Source: Fistularia commersonii
Taxonomy: Eukaryota; Chordata; Actinopteri; Syngnathiformes; Fistulariidae
Assembly: GCA_037954325.1 (NCBI GenBank)
Contig: JBBMNZ010000034.1
Coordinates: forward strand, 9,690,501 to 9,754,500
Direction of reading: 5' to 3'
DNA length: 64,000 bases
Shown: positions 1 through 10,980 of the stretch, piece by piece
Layout of the letters: every line of letters starts with the position of its first letter
Position numbering within the stretch: the first letter of the stretch is position 1
The notes under the pieces: model-generated
What the model saw: only the letters and a program-made list of their open reading frames with translations
Databases searched by the model: none
What the model was told of the DNA's origin: nothing
Program-made: the position numbers and the translations under genes

Positions 1-398
1 TTCATCCGCCCGCCGCCCTGGTGTCACCCCCGACCGCTGCCGATAATCACGACAATGATCTCCTCCATCTGTCCGCCGAGACCCAACTTTGCCTGATTAT
101 CCGTCCACTCGTTCACACGGAGCCGCCGAAAGCGCGGCAATCTGTCGCAAACACGGGTTGATGGAGCCCGCGAGCCTCTGCTGGCTCCAGAATAAGAGGA
201 AAAGGTCGATTCTCGCAGCGCGTCGTGCGTGCGTGCGCGGATCACGACGTGACGCCGCCCTTCCTCCTCCGCGACCTCCGACCTCCGCGACCATCAGCAA
301 GAGGACAGACCCCGACGTGCCACGCTGATGAAGCCCTCCTTTAATTCCCTGCAGAACTTCAGCCGGCTTCATTTCAAAGGGTTGTGCTGAATTTGAAT

Positions 399-482
<84 letters not shown>

Positions 483-1084
483 TCAAACAGCTGGGACACT
501 GAGGACTTAGCCCACTTAGCATCAGAGGGGACTTGATACACATATCTGAATGTATAAATAACTCTTAATGGCTCGGATCAATTAGAGGAACAGCGCCTCG
601 GCTCGCACCCTCCAGACAAAACACACCAAGGAGGACGCCGGCCGTCGTCATGGAGACAAGTCGCATTCCACGGCACGCCGACCCAACCCTGTTTTTTTTT
701 TCCAGAAGGGCCCTGGCGGGGACGGACAAAACAGCCATGGATGCGTATGATTACCTCAGCGCGCCCCGAGACACGCGGTGGTGGTGGTGGGGGGGGGAAA
801 GGGGGTACGTATTCAACACATCCGCACGTCTGGGGCGTCTTTAACGTCGAGAAGATGCGGCGGCCAGACGACCAGCAGCCGGGGACCGAGGTCACAGGGA
901 ATCAGGGCAGATGCAGCTGCTAATAACAAACATTCTTAGACCCCATTCATTATTTATAGGGTTTATCCTGCAGGCTGCGGCCCCTCCCAGCTGTCACTGG
1001 GACGAGGGGGGGTGGATGGGGGGGGGGGGGGGGGGACCCACCGACCCGACCAGGCCCAGACAGACCCCCTCGTTCACACCTTAC
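1..1084. other. Left edge: low-complexity DNA, no gene seen
   Basis: Open frames here are short and overlap on both strands, with no family similarity. The stretch contains an (AC)n array and several G or T homopolymers, including a G run of about 17 bases near 1019-1035. Confidence 0.6.
404..479. repeat. (AC)n microsatellite, about 38 units
   Basis: Uninterrupted AC dinucleotides, the longest pure dinucleotide array in the window. Reading frames through it give Val-Cys or Thr-His runs and are not genes. Confidence 0.98.
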
Positions 1085-1200
1085 ATCGGGGGTCCCCAAA
1101 CTTTTCCCTTCTCTTACTGCCCAGTTTGTAACAAAAAGTGTGGCGATCGCAGAAGCGTCTAAACATTTATTGCTTTCCAGAAAGACACACGTGACCAAAA
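1085..1200 (+). mobile_element. hAT-like transposon end (fragment)
   Basis: GGGGGTCCCCAAACTTTT resembles the terminal inverted repeat of a common fish hAT group (GGGGTCCCCAAAC type). The matching right end and target duplication were not found, so this is a weak call. Confidence 0.3.
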
Positions 1201-1504
1201 ATGAACCCTTTCTAGGATCTTGACAGGAAAACAGAAAATGAATAATTACACTATTTATGAAATAATAATGACCAAAAAACCCTTTTCAAGTTTTTCACAG
1301 ATAAACTGTTTGCAGCTCTCATATCAAATTCACTGTGAAACCAGAAAGCAAGCGGGCTATGAAACCCATCTGACACCAACATCTACCAAGTAAAATTCAC
1401 CTACCAGGTTAAATATCCTGCATTCTGAATCTATTTTTCTCTTGCCTAATCTTTTCGTCATTATTCCGTGTTATTTGCCAGGGGTTTGTTTGTTTGTTCG
1501 TTTA

Positions 1505-1607
1505 GAAGTTTATTAGGACAGTGTACAAATACATTAAGCACAGAGGCAGAGATGTTTGTACCAGATTATGGCTCATAGCTAATTTCCATCTGTAGTCCTG
1601 GACAATA
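1505..1607 (-). repeat. Non-LTR retrotransposon 3' fragment, inverted copy
   Basis: About 100 bases nearly identical to 3209-3311 in reverse orientation. Read on the minus strand it ends in a sequence like CACTGTCCTAATAAAC, typical of a LINE 3' end. No coding part remains. Confidence 0.6.
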
Positions 1608-1899
1608 CAAATATAAAACTGTATAAAATAGAAAATATATGTAAAATATACAGATAGGCAATAAAATAACTAAACAATATATAAACAGGCAATAAAATAT
1701 GTATTTTGCAAGTTGAAAGTGCAGGTGTGCAGGTGTGTCCAGGATTTTCTATTTTGAGGGAGGGGTTTCAGATGAGGCACAGACTGCAGGTGGAATAAAA
1801 TGTTATGTTCTATGCATGAACAAGTCATGATGACGTGGCCAGAATTGAAAAAAAAAATCATAAAACATCTCTGCTATTGTCCACTGCCTTAGATGGAGC

Positions 1900-2047
1900 A
1901 TCTGATGGAGCATTAGATGAAGCATTTCCCCTGCATCTTGTATTTGCAAGTGTTATTTGCAGTCCCTGTGTCCACTATTGTAAGTCGCTTTGGATAAAAG
2001 TGTCTGCCAAATGTAATGTAATGTAATGTAATGTAATTTAATGTAAT
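1900..2047 (+). mobile_element. L2/UnaL2-like LINE or SINE 3' tail with (TGTAA)n
   Basis: Contains TCGCTTTGGATAAAAG followed by TGTCTGCCAAATG and five or more TGTAA units. The GGATA-loop hairpin and TGTAA repeats are the known 3' recognition structure of UnaL2-type LINEs and their SINE partners. A second copy, with the RT C-terminus still attached, is at 35890-36306. Confidence 0.75.
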
Positions 2048-2204
2048 CTGCGTGGGTTTGTGGTGTCAAAAACCAGACATGAATTTCTAAACTTGTGAAA
2101 AAGACATGGAGGGGCAGACTGACGTTCACCCTCTCATCATAAAGACCTGCAACCATCCACTCCTTCATTCCAGAGAACGTAGGGTCTCCACTCAACGCTC
2201 CGAG

Positions 2205-2395
2205 AAGTCATTTGTTCGTTTATTCGTGATGTCTATCTCCAGAGGCCTGGACCTGTCAATCACAGGGGCCTCGTATGAAGACACGCGACCATTCACACGT
2301 CTGGAGGAACCCGCAGAACCCTGGGGAACCCCGAGCAGACGCCAGCAAGGAGACTCCGCAACGGGGAATCCAACCTCCAACCGCATCGGACCAGG
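2205..2395 (-). mobile_element. tRNA-like GAAT-tailed SINE, decayed copy
   Basis: Read on the minus strand it shows the B-box side, the body with mismatched CCTCC/GGTTCC words, and an ATCACGAATAAACGAACAAA tail. It shares the body with the copies at 5650 and 41625. Confidence 0.6.
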
Positions 2396-3208
2396 AAACG
2401 CGTCCCTGACGTGAACGTCCGACACCTCCAGGAGAAGGAGGAGGAACCTGTGGATTTTTTATCTACCGGTGTTTGTAACGCCGGTGAAAACAAGCCGTCA
2501 TCGGAGGTCAAGGTTTTCTCTCCATCTCTGAAGAAGGATTGTCTGCGGAGCTCCTCCCTCCCAGTCCAGGGCCGCCTCCGCAACAACTCCTCCGAATCAA
2601 AGCGGCGCTAATGAGCGCCTCCTTCGCCCTCTCCTAATAGGCTTCTCTTTTCATGGCGCAGTCATTAATATTTCACCCGGAGGAGGATCTTTTAATTCAT
2701 TATTAATATTTAAACCTCCGCGCCCACAGAAGGAGGTTATTTGAATTACAAAGAGGCCGGGACGTCTAATCAATGTATCTGTGTTAGCGAGGCGTCGGGG
2801 AGACGGCTGGCCCACTTTGGAGGAAAACAGGTTACAGCAAAGAAGGATTTTGTGTTTTCTTTTCTTTTTTTTAAGCCGTCTTTTAAAGGGAACGGGGCGG
2901 CGGTTCGGTCAAACGCGCCTGGAAACCCTCCTGAATTTGCATCGCATGGATAAAATGCTCGGGTTTCGCAGGTTCCTGCGAAATGACAGATGTTTATCTT
3001 GGTTCTTCTCCCTTCTGGATCCTGCCGGGGCTTATCGGCGGACCGAAGCCGCTTCCATTACACCTCCTGCCTGGGTTTCCCATTCCGAGGTACGCGGCGT
3101 TCAAGACGTACGGCGGCGAGCGGCCGCCAGCGTCTCGATTCCTCGGCGCGGAGCCTCCATGTTCCTCCATCAGGCCAGACACATGCAGGAGGTTCATGGA
3201 GACCCGAC

Positions 3209-3311
3209 ATGTATTGTCCAGGACTACAGATGGAAATTAGCTATGAGCTATAATCTGGTACAAACATCTCTGCCTCTGTGCTTAATGTATTTATACACTG
3301 TCCTGATAAAC
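3209..3311 (+). repeat. Non-LTR retrotransposon 3' fragment
   Basis: Inverted partner of 1505-1607. It includes CAGATGGAAATTAGC and ends ACTGTCCTGATAAAC, and is directly abutted by the hAT element at 3320, which inserted into its last bases. Confidence 0.6.
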
Positions 3312-3319
3312 TTCCAAAC

Positions 3320-3919
3320 CAGTGGTTCTTAACCTGGGTTCGATCGAACCCCAGGGGTTCGGCGGGTCAGTCTCAGGGGTTCGGCGGAGGTCAAGACACA
3401 CATTGGTGATGACATCACTGGCCGCAGGCGATCACGCTACGTAGCTCAGCCTATCCGTGCTGCGGGGATTTCGGCGCGCTCGGTTGTCGTAACTTGTGAC
3501 TGTCGTGATGGTGAGTCATGTGATTTCTTTCTGAATACTTTAATCCCTTCATACTAATTATGTCGGGCAAAAAAAGAAAGCGGTCGGAAGAATACGTACA
3601 ATACGGATTCACACGTATGACGGAACGCGATTGGAATCGATGTCCTAACCGCATGATTTGCAAAGACAAGATGAGCAATTCTAGTCCGGCACCGGCAAAA
3701 CTAAGGGAAGGCTTCCTTCAGCTGCATGGAGATGGGAACTACAAGAACATAGCGCTTGCTGGATTCAAGGTGAAGGGAGCCAGATTCCACGAAAAGGCTA
3801 CTCTGCCTGTTCTTTGTACCCATCGACGAAACGATCCTCCATCCAATAAAGAAGGGTTCGGTGAATGCGCATGTAAAACAGGTGGGGTTCAGTACCTCCG
3901 ACAAGGTGAAGAACCACTG
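3320..3919 (+). mobile_element. Internally deleted hAT transposon (ZBED5-like group), 600 bp
   Basis: The left end is CAGTGGTTCTTAACCTGGG. The right end, read inverted, is CAGTGGTTCTTCACCTTG. The element is flanked by 8-bp target duplications, TTCCAAAC (3312-3319) and TTCTAAAC (3920-3927), with one mismatch. An 8-bp duplication is the hAT hallmark. Only the start of a BED-type ORF and the right terminus survive; most of the transposase is gone. Confidence 0.9.
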
Positions 3920-3925
3920 TTCTAA
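3560..3925 (+). pseudogene. BED zinc-finger N-terminus of hAT-derived ORF, ligands lost
   Basis: A 121-codon open frame begins MSGKKRKRSEEYVQYGF and continues with MICKDKMSNSSPAPAKLRE, matching the N-terminus of ZBED5/SCAND3-like hAT proteins. The BED finger needs CxxC and a His pair. Here the first Cys is replaced (NRMIC) and the conserved REHF His is Gly (REGF), so zinc binding is probably lost. The frame then enters the deletion junction and ends one base pair group beyond the right terminus, inside the target duplication. Confidence 0.75.
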
Positions 3926-3949
3926 ACAAAACAAACAAACAAACATCGT

Positions 3950-4200
3950 CCGAAAGGTGTGGATGGGAGGGTGAATGGGCAAATTTCTCTCGATAACATG
4001 TGGATGAGAGGGTGAATGATTGTCTAAATATGAGATATGAATGAGAGGATGAATAGTTGTGTCTCTGGTTTACATGTAAACGAGAGCATTAATGACTGAA
4101 TGTTTATCACATGTGAATGAGGGGGTGAATAGTTGTGTCTCTAGATGACGTGGTTGTTCGCTTCTATATTTCCGTCCATGAGAGGGGGAATAGTATTCTA
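3950..4200 (+). repeat. Minisatellite (about 38-bp unit) derived from SINE body
   Basis: About six degenerate units around GTGAATGAGAGGGTGAATAG-TTGTGTCTCTA. The same words occur once inside SINE copies such as 10735-10980. SINE 3' sequence occurs at 4432-4492, after an inserted MITE. Confidence 0.75.
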
Positions 4201-4206
4201 TTTATA

Positions 4207-4430
4207 TACTGCTCCAAAAAATAAAGGGAACACTTCAACAACACAATGTAACTCCACGTGTGAAATCAAACCGTCCACATTGGAAGCAACAATTCAGTCT
4301 GTCTTGTTTTAAGGACATGACATCAACGTTGGCTCGGCCTGGAGTGTGTTTTTACACACTCCAGTTTGGAGTCCTCACCTCCGTGGGTTCATACATTTGA
4401 TTTCCATGGATCGGTTTTGTGTGATTTAGT
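4207..4430 (+). mobile_element. Tc1-type MITE, 3'-truncated
   Basis: Starts TACTGCTCCAAAAAATAAAG next to a TA. It is homologous to 31242-31566 and 44011-44371 but lacks the right inverted repeat. It contains a 10-bp-arm hairpin (CTGGAGTGTG/CACACTCCAG, 4342-4367). Confidence 0.75.
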
Positions 4431-4431
4431 T

Positions 4432-4492
4432 GTCGGGCTGCAGCCCCCCAAACCCTTCCTGCAGGATAAGTGTTGCAAATGATGAATGAATG
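4432..4492 (+). mobile_element. SINE 3' end with GAAT tail
   Basis: The words GGGCTGCAGCCCCCC and GCAGGATAAGTG, then ATGAATGAATGAG, match the 3' end of the GAAT-tailed SINE. With the minisatellite at 3950-4200 it appears to be one SINE split by the MITE. Confidence 0.65.
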
Positions 4493-5254
4493 AGTTTAAG
4501 GAGGGTGATTTTTTTTATTTTCCTGCGCTGAGGAAAGGTGAGCGAGGACTCCAGGAGTTGCAGGAGCAGCAGAAAATAAAAATAGCGCCGGTTACTGAGC
4601 CGGATCCGGGTCTCCGCCGGAACGTCCTTTTACTCGATGTGATTTACGCAGAACGACGTCGCCGCGTTTCTGGGTCTGATTCCGACAGAGTCGACCGCCA
4701 CCGTGAAGGTTAGCGAGCAGTAAAGGTGTGACGGTGTGTATTGGGTGTGTTTGAGAGCTGTGTGCGCCCCCTCTCACACACACACACACACACACACACA
4801 ACGGTTCGGGTCATCTGACGAGCCGCGGGGCTCATCTCTGCCCGCGGTGCCCAGATGGCCTGTGATTACGCACGGCTCAGCAGAGATTAATGTGCAGCGG
4901 AGAGGGACACCGACACGGAGTGGGTAAAAATAAACAGTTCAAATGAGGAAAAAAGAGCGGGAACAACGTGAAACCGCCAGGAAGGAAAAGGGGCGGCGGG
5001 ACGCAGCGGCCGAGCAGCGGCGAACGCTGAAAGTAGAGAAACATGGAGGGCGGCGGGTCACGATGTGTGTGTGTGTGTGTGTGTGTGAGTGTGTTCTACA
5101 CACTCGAGGGTATTCGTGATGTGACATGATGGATCGCACCCAAAAGAGCAGCGTGAAAGATGGCGGACGCGTTGCAGAACCGCCGTCATTTATATCTTGG
5201 TGTGATTACCGGAGGGACCGGCAGACCGGGTGATGGATTTCGGGCGATTTTCTC
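4493..5254. other. Intergenic, CA/GT arrays only
   Basis: Holds (CA)n at about 4776-4800 and (GT)n at about 5063-5086. No gene or recognised transposon was seen. Confidence 0.5.
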
Positions 5255-5635
5255 CACATCGTTCAGCTGGTGAGGTGGAGGAGACGGTGGGGAGATGATC
5301 TACAAACGCTGAGAATGACCCAAAGACAGGAGGCAGAGCTGGAGGTGGCAGAGATGAAGATGTTGAGGTTCTCTTTGGGAGCGACCAGGATGGAGAGGAT
5401 CAGGAATGAGTCCATCAGAGGGACGGAACATGGTAGATGTTCTGGAGAGAAGGTCAGAGATGGTTGGGTCATGGACGGAGGAGGGAGAGGGAAGATATTG
5501 GTAGACGGATGCTGGAATTGGAGCTTTATGGACGTCGTGAGAGAGGAGGTGAAGTTAGTTGGTGTGAGAGAGGAGGATCCAGAGAACAGGGTTAGATGGA
5601 GAAGGTGGATTCACTGTGGAGACCCATGAACGGAA
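5255..5635 (+). mobile_element. RTE-like LINE 3' fragment, copy 1
   Basis: Encodes, with one internal stop, the reverse-transcriptase C-terminal block RQEAELEVAEMKMLRFSLGA and MDVVREEVKLVGVREEDPE, ending near CACTGTGGAGACCC, the usual 3' end of this LINE type. It shares a TGA and adjacent altered segment (GAGATGATCTACAAAC) with copies at 22595 and 47145. Confidence 0.8.
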
Positions 5636-5649
5636 AAGTCCAAAGGAGA

Positions 5650-5925
5650 AGAAGATTAGTCATTTATTCATTCATGATCTACACTTTCCTGCGCGTGAAG
5701 TTGCCGCGGCGTTCGGCCTGGACGGGGTCGCTGCCGGGAGACGTACAACCATTCACACATCTGGACCATTCAGGGTTTCCATTGAACCTCCTGCGTGTGT
5801 TTGGAGGAACCCTGAGGAACCCCATGCAGACACGTGGAGAACATGGAGACTCCACACAGAAGGACCTCCTGTGGGAATCCACCTTCTGGCCGCCAGGAGG
5901 GAAGCGCTGACCGCTGCGCCGCCGT
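5650..5925 (-). mobile_element. tRNA-like GAAT-tailed SINE, near full length
   Basis: On the minus strand the copy starts with an A-box-like GGCGCAGCGGTCAGCGC and a B-box-like GGTGGATTCCCAC, then the conserved body and an ATGAATGAATAAATGA tail at about 5660. It is one of the best copies for defining the family in this window. Confidence 0.75.
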
Positions 5926-6208
5926 TAAGCAGCTCATATATTTTGTAAACGTTCACGCCGGTGCAACAAACCCTGCAACTGCAACACCGTCTGGTCCGTC
6001 TCTAAGGAGAGTCACCGCTCTCATTAAACCTCTGGCCGTTGCCATGGCGCCGAAAAGACAACGGGGAAACATTTCAAATGAATGCCAAACACGTCTTCTC
6101 GGAATTCCCAAACAGCGAAACCGAGAGCTTCGAGCCGATCATATTTTCTGAAGCAAGACGTCGGAGAGCACGGCTTGGAGCTGCAGCTAGCATGTAGCAG
6201 CGGGGTCA

Positions 6209-6209
<1 letters not shown>

Positions 6210-6241
<32 letters not shown>
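6210..6241. repeat. (GT)n microsatellite
   Basis: Pure GT array. An (AC)n array lies 180 bases away at about 6424-6448. Confidence 0.95.
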
Positions 6242-6248
<7 letters not shown>

Positions 6249-6422
6249 AAAGGGCCCCCATCGTTCAGCGCTGTGAGGTTTTGACAGCAGAGCTAACGGC
6301 TGAACGCGTGTTTTGTATTTCGAGGATGTTCTGGAAGCCAATTAATAACAACAATTTGGCTGCGGGTGTTTAAATTAGCAGGAGGCTTCTCAGGGAATCT
6401 GCTGACATGGGTACAACAAGAT

Positions 6423-6453
<31 letters not shown>

Positions 6454-6879
6454 GCACGACGTAATGCGGCCTTCCGGCAGTTTTCTCAGTTTTATTACGT
6501 TTTAACCTTTCGGGATTGTTGTAAATCTAACAAAGTGCTTGTTAGTGAATTAGGGCCTTGGTGGGAAGAGAAAAATAAAAGTCAAATTTTGCTTCAAGCC
6601 TGAAACAGCTGAGGAGGCTGATCTCCAGCGGGCCGGAGGAACAGGATCCATCTGTGTGGATGTAGCTCTCATCTCCTCGTTAGCCGAGGGCGTCCGGCCT
6701 GTCCGGTGCTGAGAGCTGAACGCCACCGGGAAAACGCCGATCCTGAGGCGGAGGGACGGGAGGGGATTCTCCACGGAGAATCTCTGGGAAGCGTCGTCAT
6801 GCACGCTTTTATTCTGGATGCTCGGGTCCTGCGCTCAGATGCAACGGGGGGCCGGAGGAGATCCAGGCTCTCATATCAC

Positions 6880-7420
6880 ACAACTATTCACCCTCTCATT
6901 CAAACGTCACAAAATTCAATCGCTCATCCACGCGTCATATAGAGTGATAAAACCATTCACCCTCTCATTCACACCTTGTGTAAAGACGTTCCACCCTGTC
7001 ATTCAGTCATATAAACAAACATTCACTTCCTCCTGCATGTTATGAAGAGATTTACAACTATTCACCCTCTCATTCACACACCATAGGAAAAAATATTCAT
7101 TCTCTCATTCACAAACCCTAAAGAGACACAACCGCTCATCCTCTGATCATAAATAGACCTGCAAACATTCACCCTCTCATTCACATGCCGTACAAATAAA
7201 TATTCACCCTCACGTTTGCATGTCATGTAAAGACATACAACTATTTGCTCGTTCATTCACGTATCAAACCGGCGGCCATTCACCCTCTCATCCAAACACT
7301 GTACAAACAAACACTCGTTCACACACACCTCATGTAGATGAATGCAGTCTCACTCACAGGTCATATAGAGACACGGCTATTCACCCTCTCATTCACACAT
7401 CACATAAACAAAACATAAAC
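6880..7420 (-). repeat. Minisatellite (about 38-bp unit), reverse orientation
   Basis: About 14 degenerate units with CATTCACCCTCTCATTCACA, the complement of the motif at 3950 and 8790. Short open frames rich in HPLIHTS words across it are artefacts. Confidence 0.85.
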
Positions 7421-7429
7421 AAAACAAAA

Positions 7430-8789
7430 AGAAGGTCGCTCTCTGCAGGTCCGGGTCTGACTGCCACCAAACTGAAGTGTGTGTGTCTGCGGAGGCAGAG
7501 CGGAGCAGCGTGACGAATGGCCGGCGGGGCGGCGCAGACTATAATAGGAGCGGGGAGACGGCGGTGAGTCGGCCTGTTGTTGCCGGGGTGACCTTTGGTG
7601 TGAATCACCTCCTCCTGACACCTGGAATGAAAGCGGCTCGGCCCAGATGAGCCCGCGAGCCCGAAACGACTGAGATAATAAAGGAAAAGTCTCTTTGAGA
7701 GGATGAAGGGAGACAACTCGGGATATTTTTAGTCATTTGTGGATTTAAAAAACTCATTTTTAGAGTTGTTTCTCTTGTTGTGAAGGGAAACACCATCAGA
7801 AATAGACCTATACTGCCATCTAGTGGCGAGGAGGTGGTACTACATCCTGCACGACAGCTGCATGCTTTGGCAGGGATTTTTTTTTTTTTTTTATTTGGCA
7901 AAAAAAAAAGAAAAGAAAAAAGAAAGCTGCAATTTCATGAGTCAGTATTTTGGTGGTGAAGATAAAAACCGCCGAGATTCGGAGTGACACGGTCTGATTG
8001 GTCGCATCTGAGCTGAGTCAGAGGAGGAGACGTTCATAAATAATCACACAAACGTTCGCATGAAGCCGGGTTCGCCGATTAGAGACCGGCCAAAGCAAAC
8101 GTGGCAACTTTCAAAACTATCACCCCCCCCCACCCCCAACCCTAATCCCCTCTGTTGGATGTTAGAGAAATATTCCAACAGTCATGACGTTTCAAAAAAA
8201 AGAAAGAAAAAGGGGGAGAAGGGGTGCAAAGGGGGGAGAGGGGGTGGAAGCGTGAGCCAAAGACTGGAGGAGACGGCGTTCTGCGGGTGGCGTTCAACGC
8301 TGCAGATGGAAATAAGTGGAAAAACTCCTCGGTCCTCCTCCGGCTGGAAGGGAAGGAAGAGGAAAGAGAGAGACAATGGTTCATGACAACAGAGGGGCAG
8401 AGCTGGAGAATCCAACACAGGACGGCCTTTGTTTGCGGAGAGGAAGACGAGGAGGACGCGGTTTCACGGTCGCATCAGGTGAGGGGATGTGAGAGGGCAG
8501 GAAGTGCGAGGGGAACGGGGTGAACGGAGGCGAACGATTGGCCGGGAGCCCTGAAGGAAGGTGAGCGGACGTGATTGAGCGGCGGACGGAGGAGTCGGAC
8601 GCACAAAATCGATCAAGAGATGGATTTTCTAGCGGGTTCGTTTGGCCGTCCGGAGGAGATCGAACTTCCTGGAACCCGAGGAGCCGATCTGGAGTCTGGA
8701 GCTCAGAGGCCTCGGCAGACCAGGAGCTTGAGACCGGACACCTCCTCGCGTTTCGCTCATTAAGGGGAACGATGACAGGGTGAATGGAT
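7430..8789. other. Intergenic, no gene recognised
   Basis: Mixed purine-rich sequence with T15 and A-rich runs near 7878-7920 and a G/A-rich stretch at 8205-8250. The only specific site is the CTCF-like motif at 7813. Open frames are short and unsupported. Confidence 0.5.
7813..7826 (-). promoter_or_regulatory. CTCF-like site in the intergenic region
   Basis: The minus strand reads CCACTAGATGGCAG, which fits the degenerate CTCF consensus CCASYAGRKGGCR. No recognised gene is nearby. Confidence 0.35.
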
Positions 8790-9510
8790 GTTTATCTCCG
8801 TTCCATCCCAATGAAAGGGCGAACGGTCGTATCTCGGTGTGACGTGTGAACGAGTGAGTCAACGAATGTATGTTGATGAGAGGGAGGACATCAGAATGAG
8901 AGGATGAATGTGAATAAGTGAGTGAATGGATGCAGGTCTCTATATGAAGTGTAAATGAAAGGGTGAATGGTTGTATCTCTCTATGTGACGGGTGAATGAC
9001 AGGATGAACGGTTGTGGATCAGTGACGTATGAACGGTTGTATGTCTATACAAGGTTTGGGTGACAGGATGAATGGATGCATGTCTGTATATGATGAATGA
9101 GTGAGAGGGTGAATGGTCGTAGCTCTCTGTGACAAGTGAACGAGTGAGTAAATGCATGGATGTCTCTAGCGCCACATAAATGAAAGGGTGAATGGATGTC
9201 GGACGATATGACGAGTGAATGAGAGGGTGAATGGCTGTTAGTCTGTGACATTTGAATGAGAGGATGAACGGTAACATGTCTATAAATGCAAAGTGAATGA
9301 GAGGATGAACAAATGTAGGTTTCTATATGTTGTGTCAATGAAAGGGTGAATGGATGTATGTTTGTATATGATGAGTGAATGAGAGGGTGAATGGTTTTAT
9401 GTCTCTATATACTGTGCAGACAAGTGATTAAACGGGTGTCTGTCTCTATAACTCACATGAATGAGAGGGTGAACAGTTGCATTTCTATATTTACTCATGT
9501 GATGGACGGG
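8790..9510 (+). repeat. Minisatellite (about 38-bp unit), largest of three
   Basis: About 18 degenerate units of GTGAATGAGAGGGTGAATGG plus TTGTATGTCTCTATATGA. It runs straight into SINE 3' sequence at 9511, which indicates that the array grew inside a SINE. Confidence 0.9.
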
Positions 9511-9622
9511 TCCTCCTCCCCCAAAACAGCTGGGCTCATCTCCAACACCCCCGCCCCGACAGGACAAGCCATATAGAGAATGAATTCATAAATAAATGAA
9601 TGAATGAATGAATGAATGAATC
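9511..9622 (+). mobile_element. SINE 3' end with long GAAT tail
   Basis: AACAGCTGGGCTCATCTCCA, a C-rich CACCCCCGCCCCGAC, ACAAGCC and then (AATG)n reproduce the order of the SINE 3' half. The tail is at about 9580-9622. Confidence 0.7.
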
Positions 9623-9921
9623 CGTGGACCTGCTTCATTTGTTGACTTGCCCTTAAAACGATTGCCAAACAGCATATTTGCAAGATCCACCTCCTGGGAC
9701 GCTTCTTCTGCTGCTGCTCACCATCTGCCGCGGCCTAGACGTGACCTCCACCTCAACCTTTTCCTTCTTTTCCTTCCATCCCCCTCTCCAGAGACCTCCA
9801 CCCCCACCGCACTGTCCAGGAAGTCAGTTCTTGTGATGAAGATCGGAAAAAAAAAAAAAAAAAAAGAAAAAACCCAAAACAAAACAATGCATTCAGTGTG
9901 CGAAGAAGGAGCTCCACTCAT

Positions 9922-9923
<2 letters not shown>

Positions 9924-9964
<41 letters not shown>
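9924..9964. repeat. (AC)n microsatellite
   Basis: About 20 AC units, preceded by an A19 run at 9847-9865. Confidence 0.97.
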
Positions 9965-9965
<1 letters not shown>

Positions 9966-10425
9966 GAAGGGAGAGGGACTGAGTGGAACATGCTTTTACT
10001 ATTAAAGCCTTTTCTTTCCATATGACTTTCCCAGGAAAATCCCCCTCATCAGGGCCGGTCCCGAGCAGACAGACAGCAGACTGGAGAGGAGACCCAGATC
10101 CAGGCGGCCGCAGGAGAACCGGCCTGCAGACCGGGAGGTTCTCAGGGCGTGAAGGTGGCTGCTGACCCCCTTCCAGGTTCTCTCATTCCCGCCGTTATTT
10201 GTTTGTTTGTTTGTTTCAATCCTACGTGTTGCAAAAAAACAAAAGGAATCCAGGCTAGCATCTGGCTAACACGCGGAGCGAACCAAGAACCGGATTAATC
10301 GGGGGTCTGGAGGGACCTTCACCATGTCATTCCTTTATTGTGTGACACGGAGGAACTCTGTCCGTCTCCAGAAGGCCTCAACAGTTGGTACCATTTAGGA
10401 AAACTAGGTCACTTCCGCTCTCTGA

Positions 10426-10456
<31 letters not shown>

Positions 10457-10734
10457 AGCTAGACCTTAGAATAAGCCAAGAGACCTCCAGAATAAACAGA
10501 TTGTGCTGGAAGGACTGCAGCTCCGAACAGAAACATCCTAATAGCATGGGTTTTTTTTAGGAAGCGTGCTCTCGGCTGTCGCCCGTCTCCTGCTCCATAT
10601 GTGTCCGTCAGAGTTTTCTTCTCCGTGGCCTCTTTGGACGCTCCTTCAAGGCTGACTGGCAACCAGCTACGTTCCTAATAGCATCTAATCATCCGTGGAC
10701 GCGTTTGCATTCTCCCGGAGGGTTTGACGGCGGC

Positions 10735-10980
10735 AAAGCGCTGGTTGGCGTCTCCATGTTCTCCACATGGAGTTCCTCCAGGTTCCTCCTGCTCCAGAAA
10801 CAGGCAGGAGGTTCATTGAAGACCTTGAATTGTTCAGACGCGTGAATGAGAGGGTGAACGTTTGGACGTCTCTATATGCAGCCCTGCGATTGGTCCGGGG
10901 TGAACCCGCCTCACGTCCAATGAAAACTGCAGTCCACAACACCGAGTCCAGCGGTGGAGATAATAAGGAATAAATGAGTT
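10735..10980 (+). mobile_element. GAAT-type SINE with a single minisatellite unit
   Basis: Plus-oriented SINE body: TCTCCATGTTCTCCACATGG, GCAGGAGGTTCATTG, GTGAATGAGAGGGTGAACG, CAGCCCTGCGATTGGTCC, GAACCCGCCTCACGTCC, then GATAATAAGGAATAAATGAG. It holds exactly one copy of the word that is tandemly repeated at 3950, 6880 and 8790. Confidence 0.75.

Noticed and set aside
403..543. Val-Cys repeat frames across CA arrays here and at many other places
   Set aside because: Dinucleotide arrays are open in all frames and do not encode proteins.
9847..9865. Poly(A) run as a possible retrogene tail
   Set aside because: No upstream coding sequence resembles a processed gene. It is one of many homopolymers.
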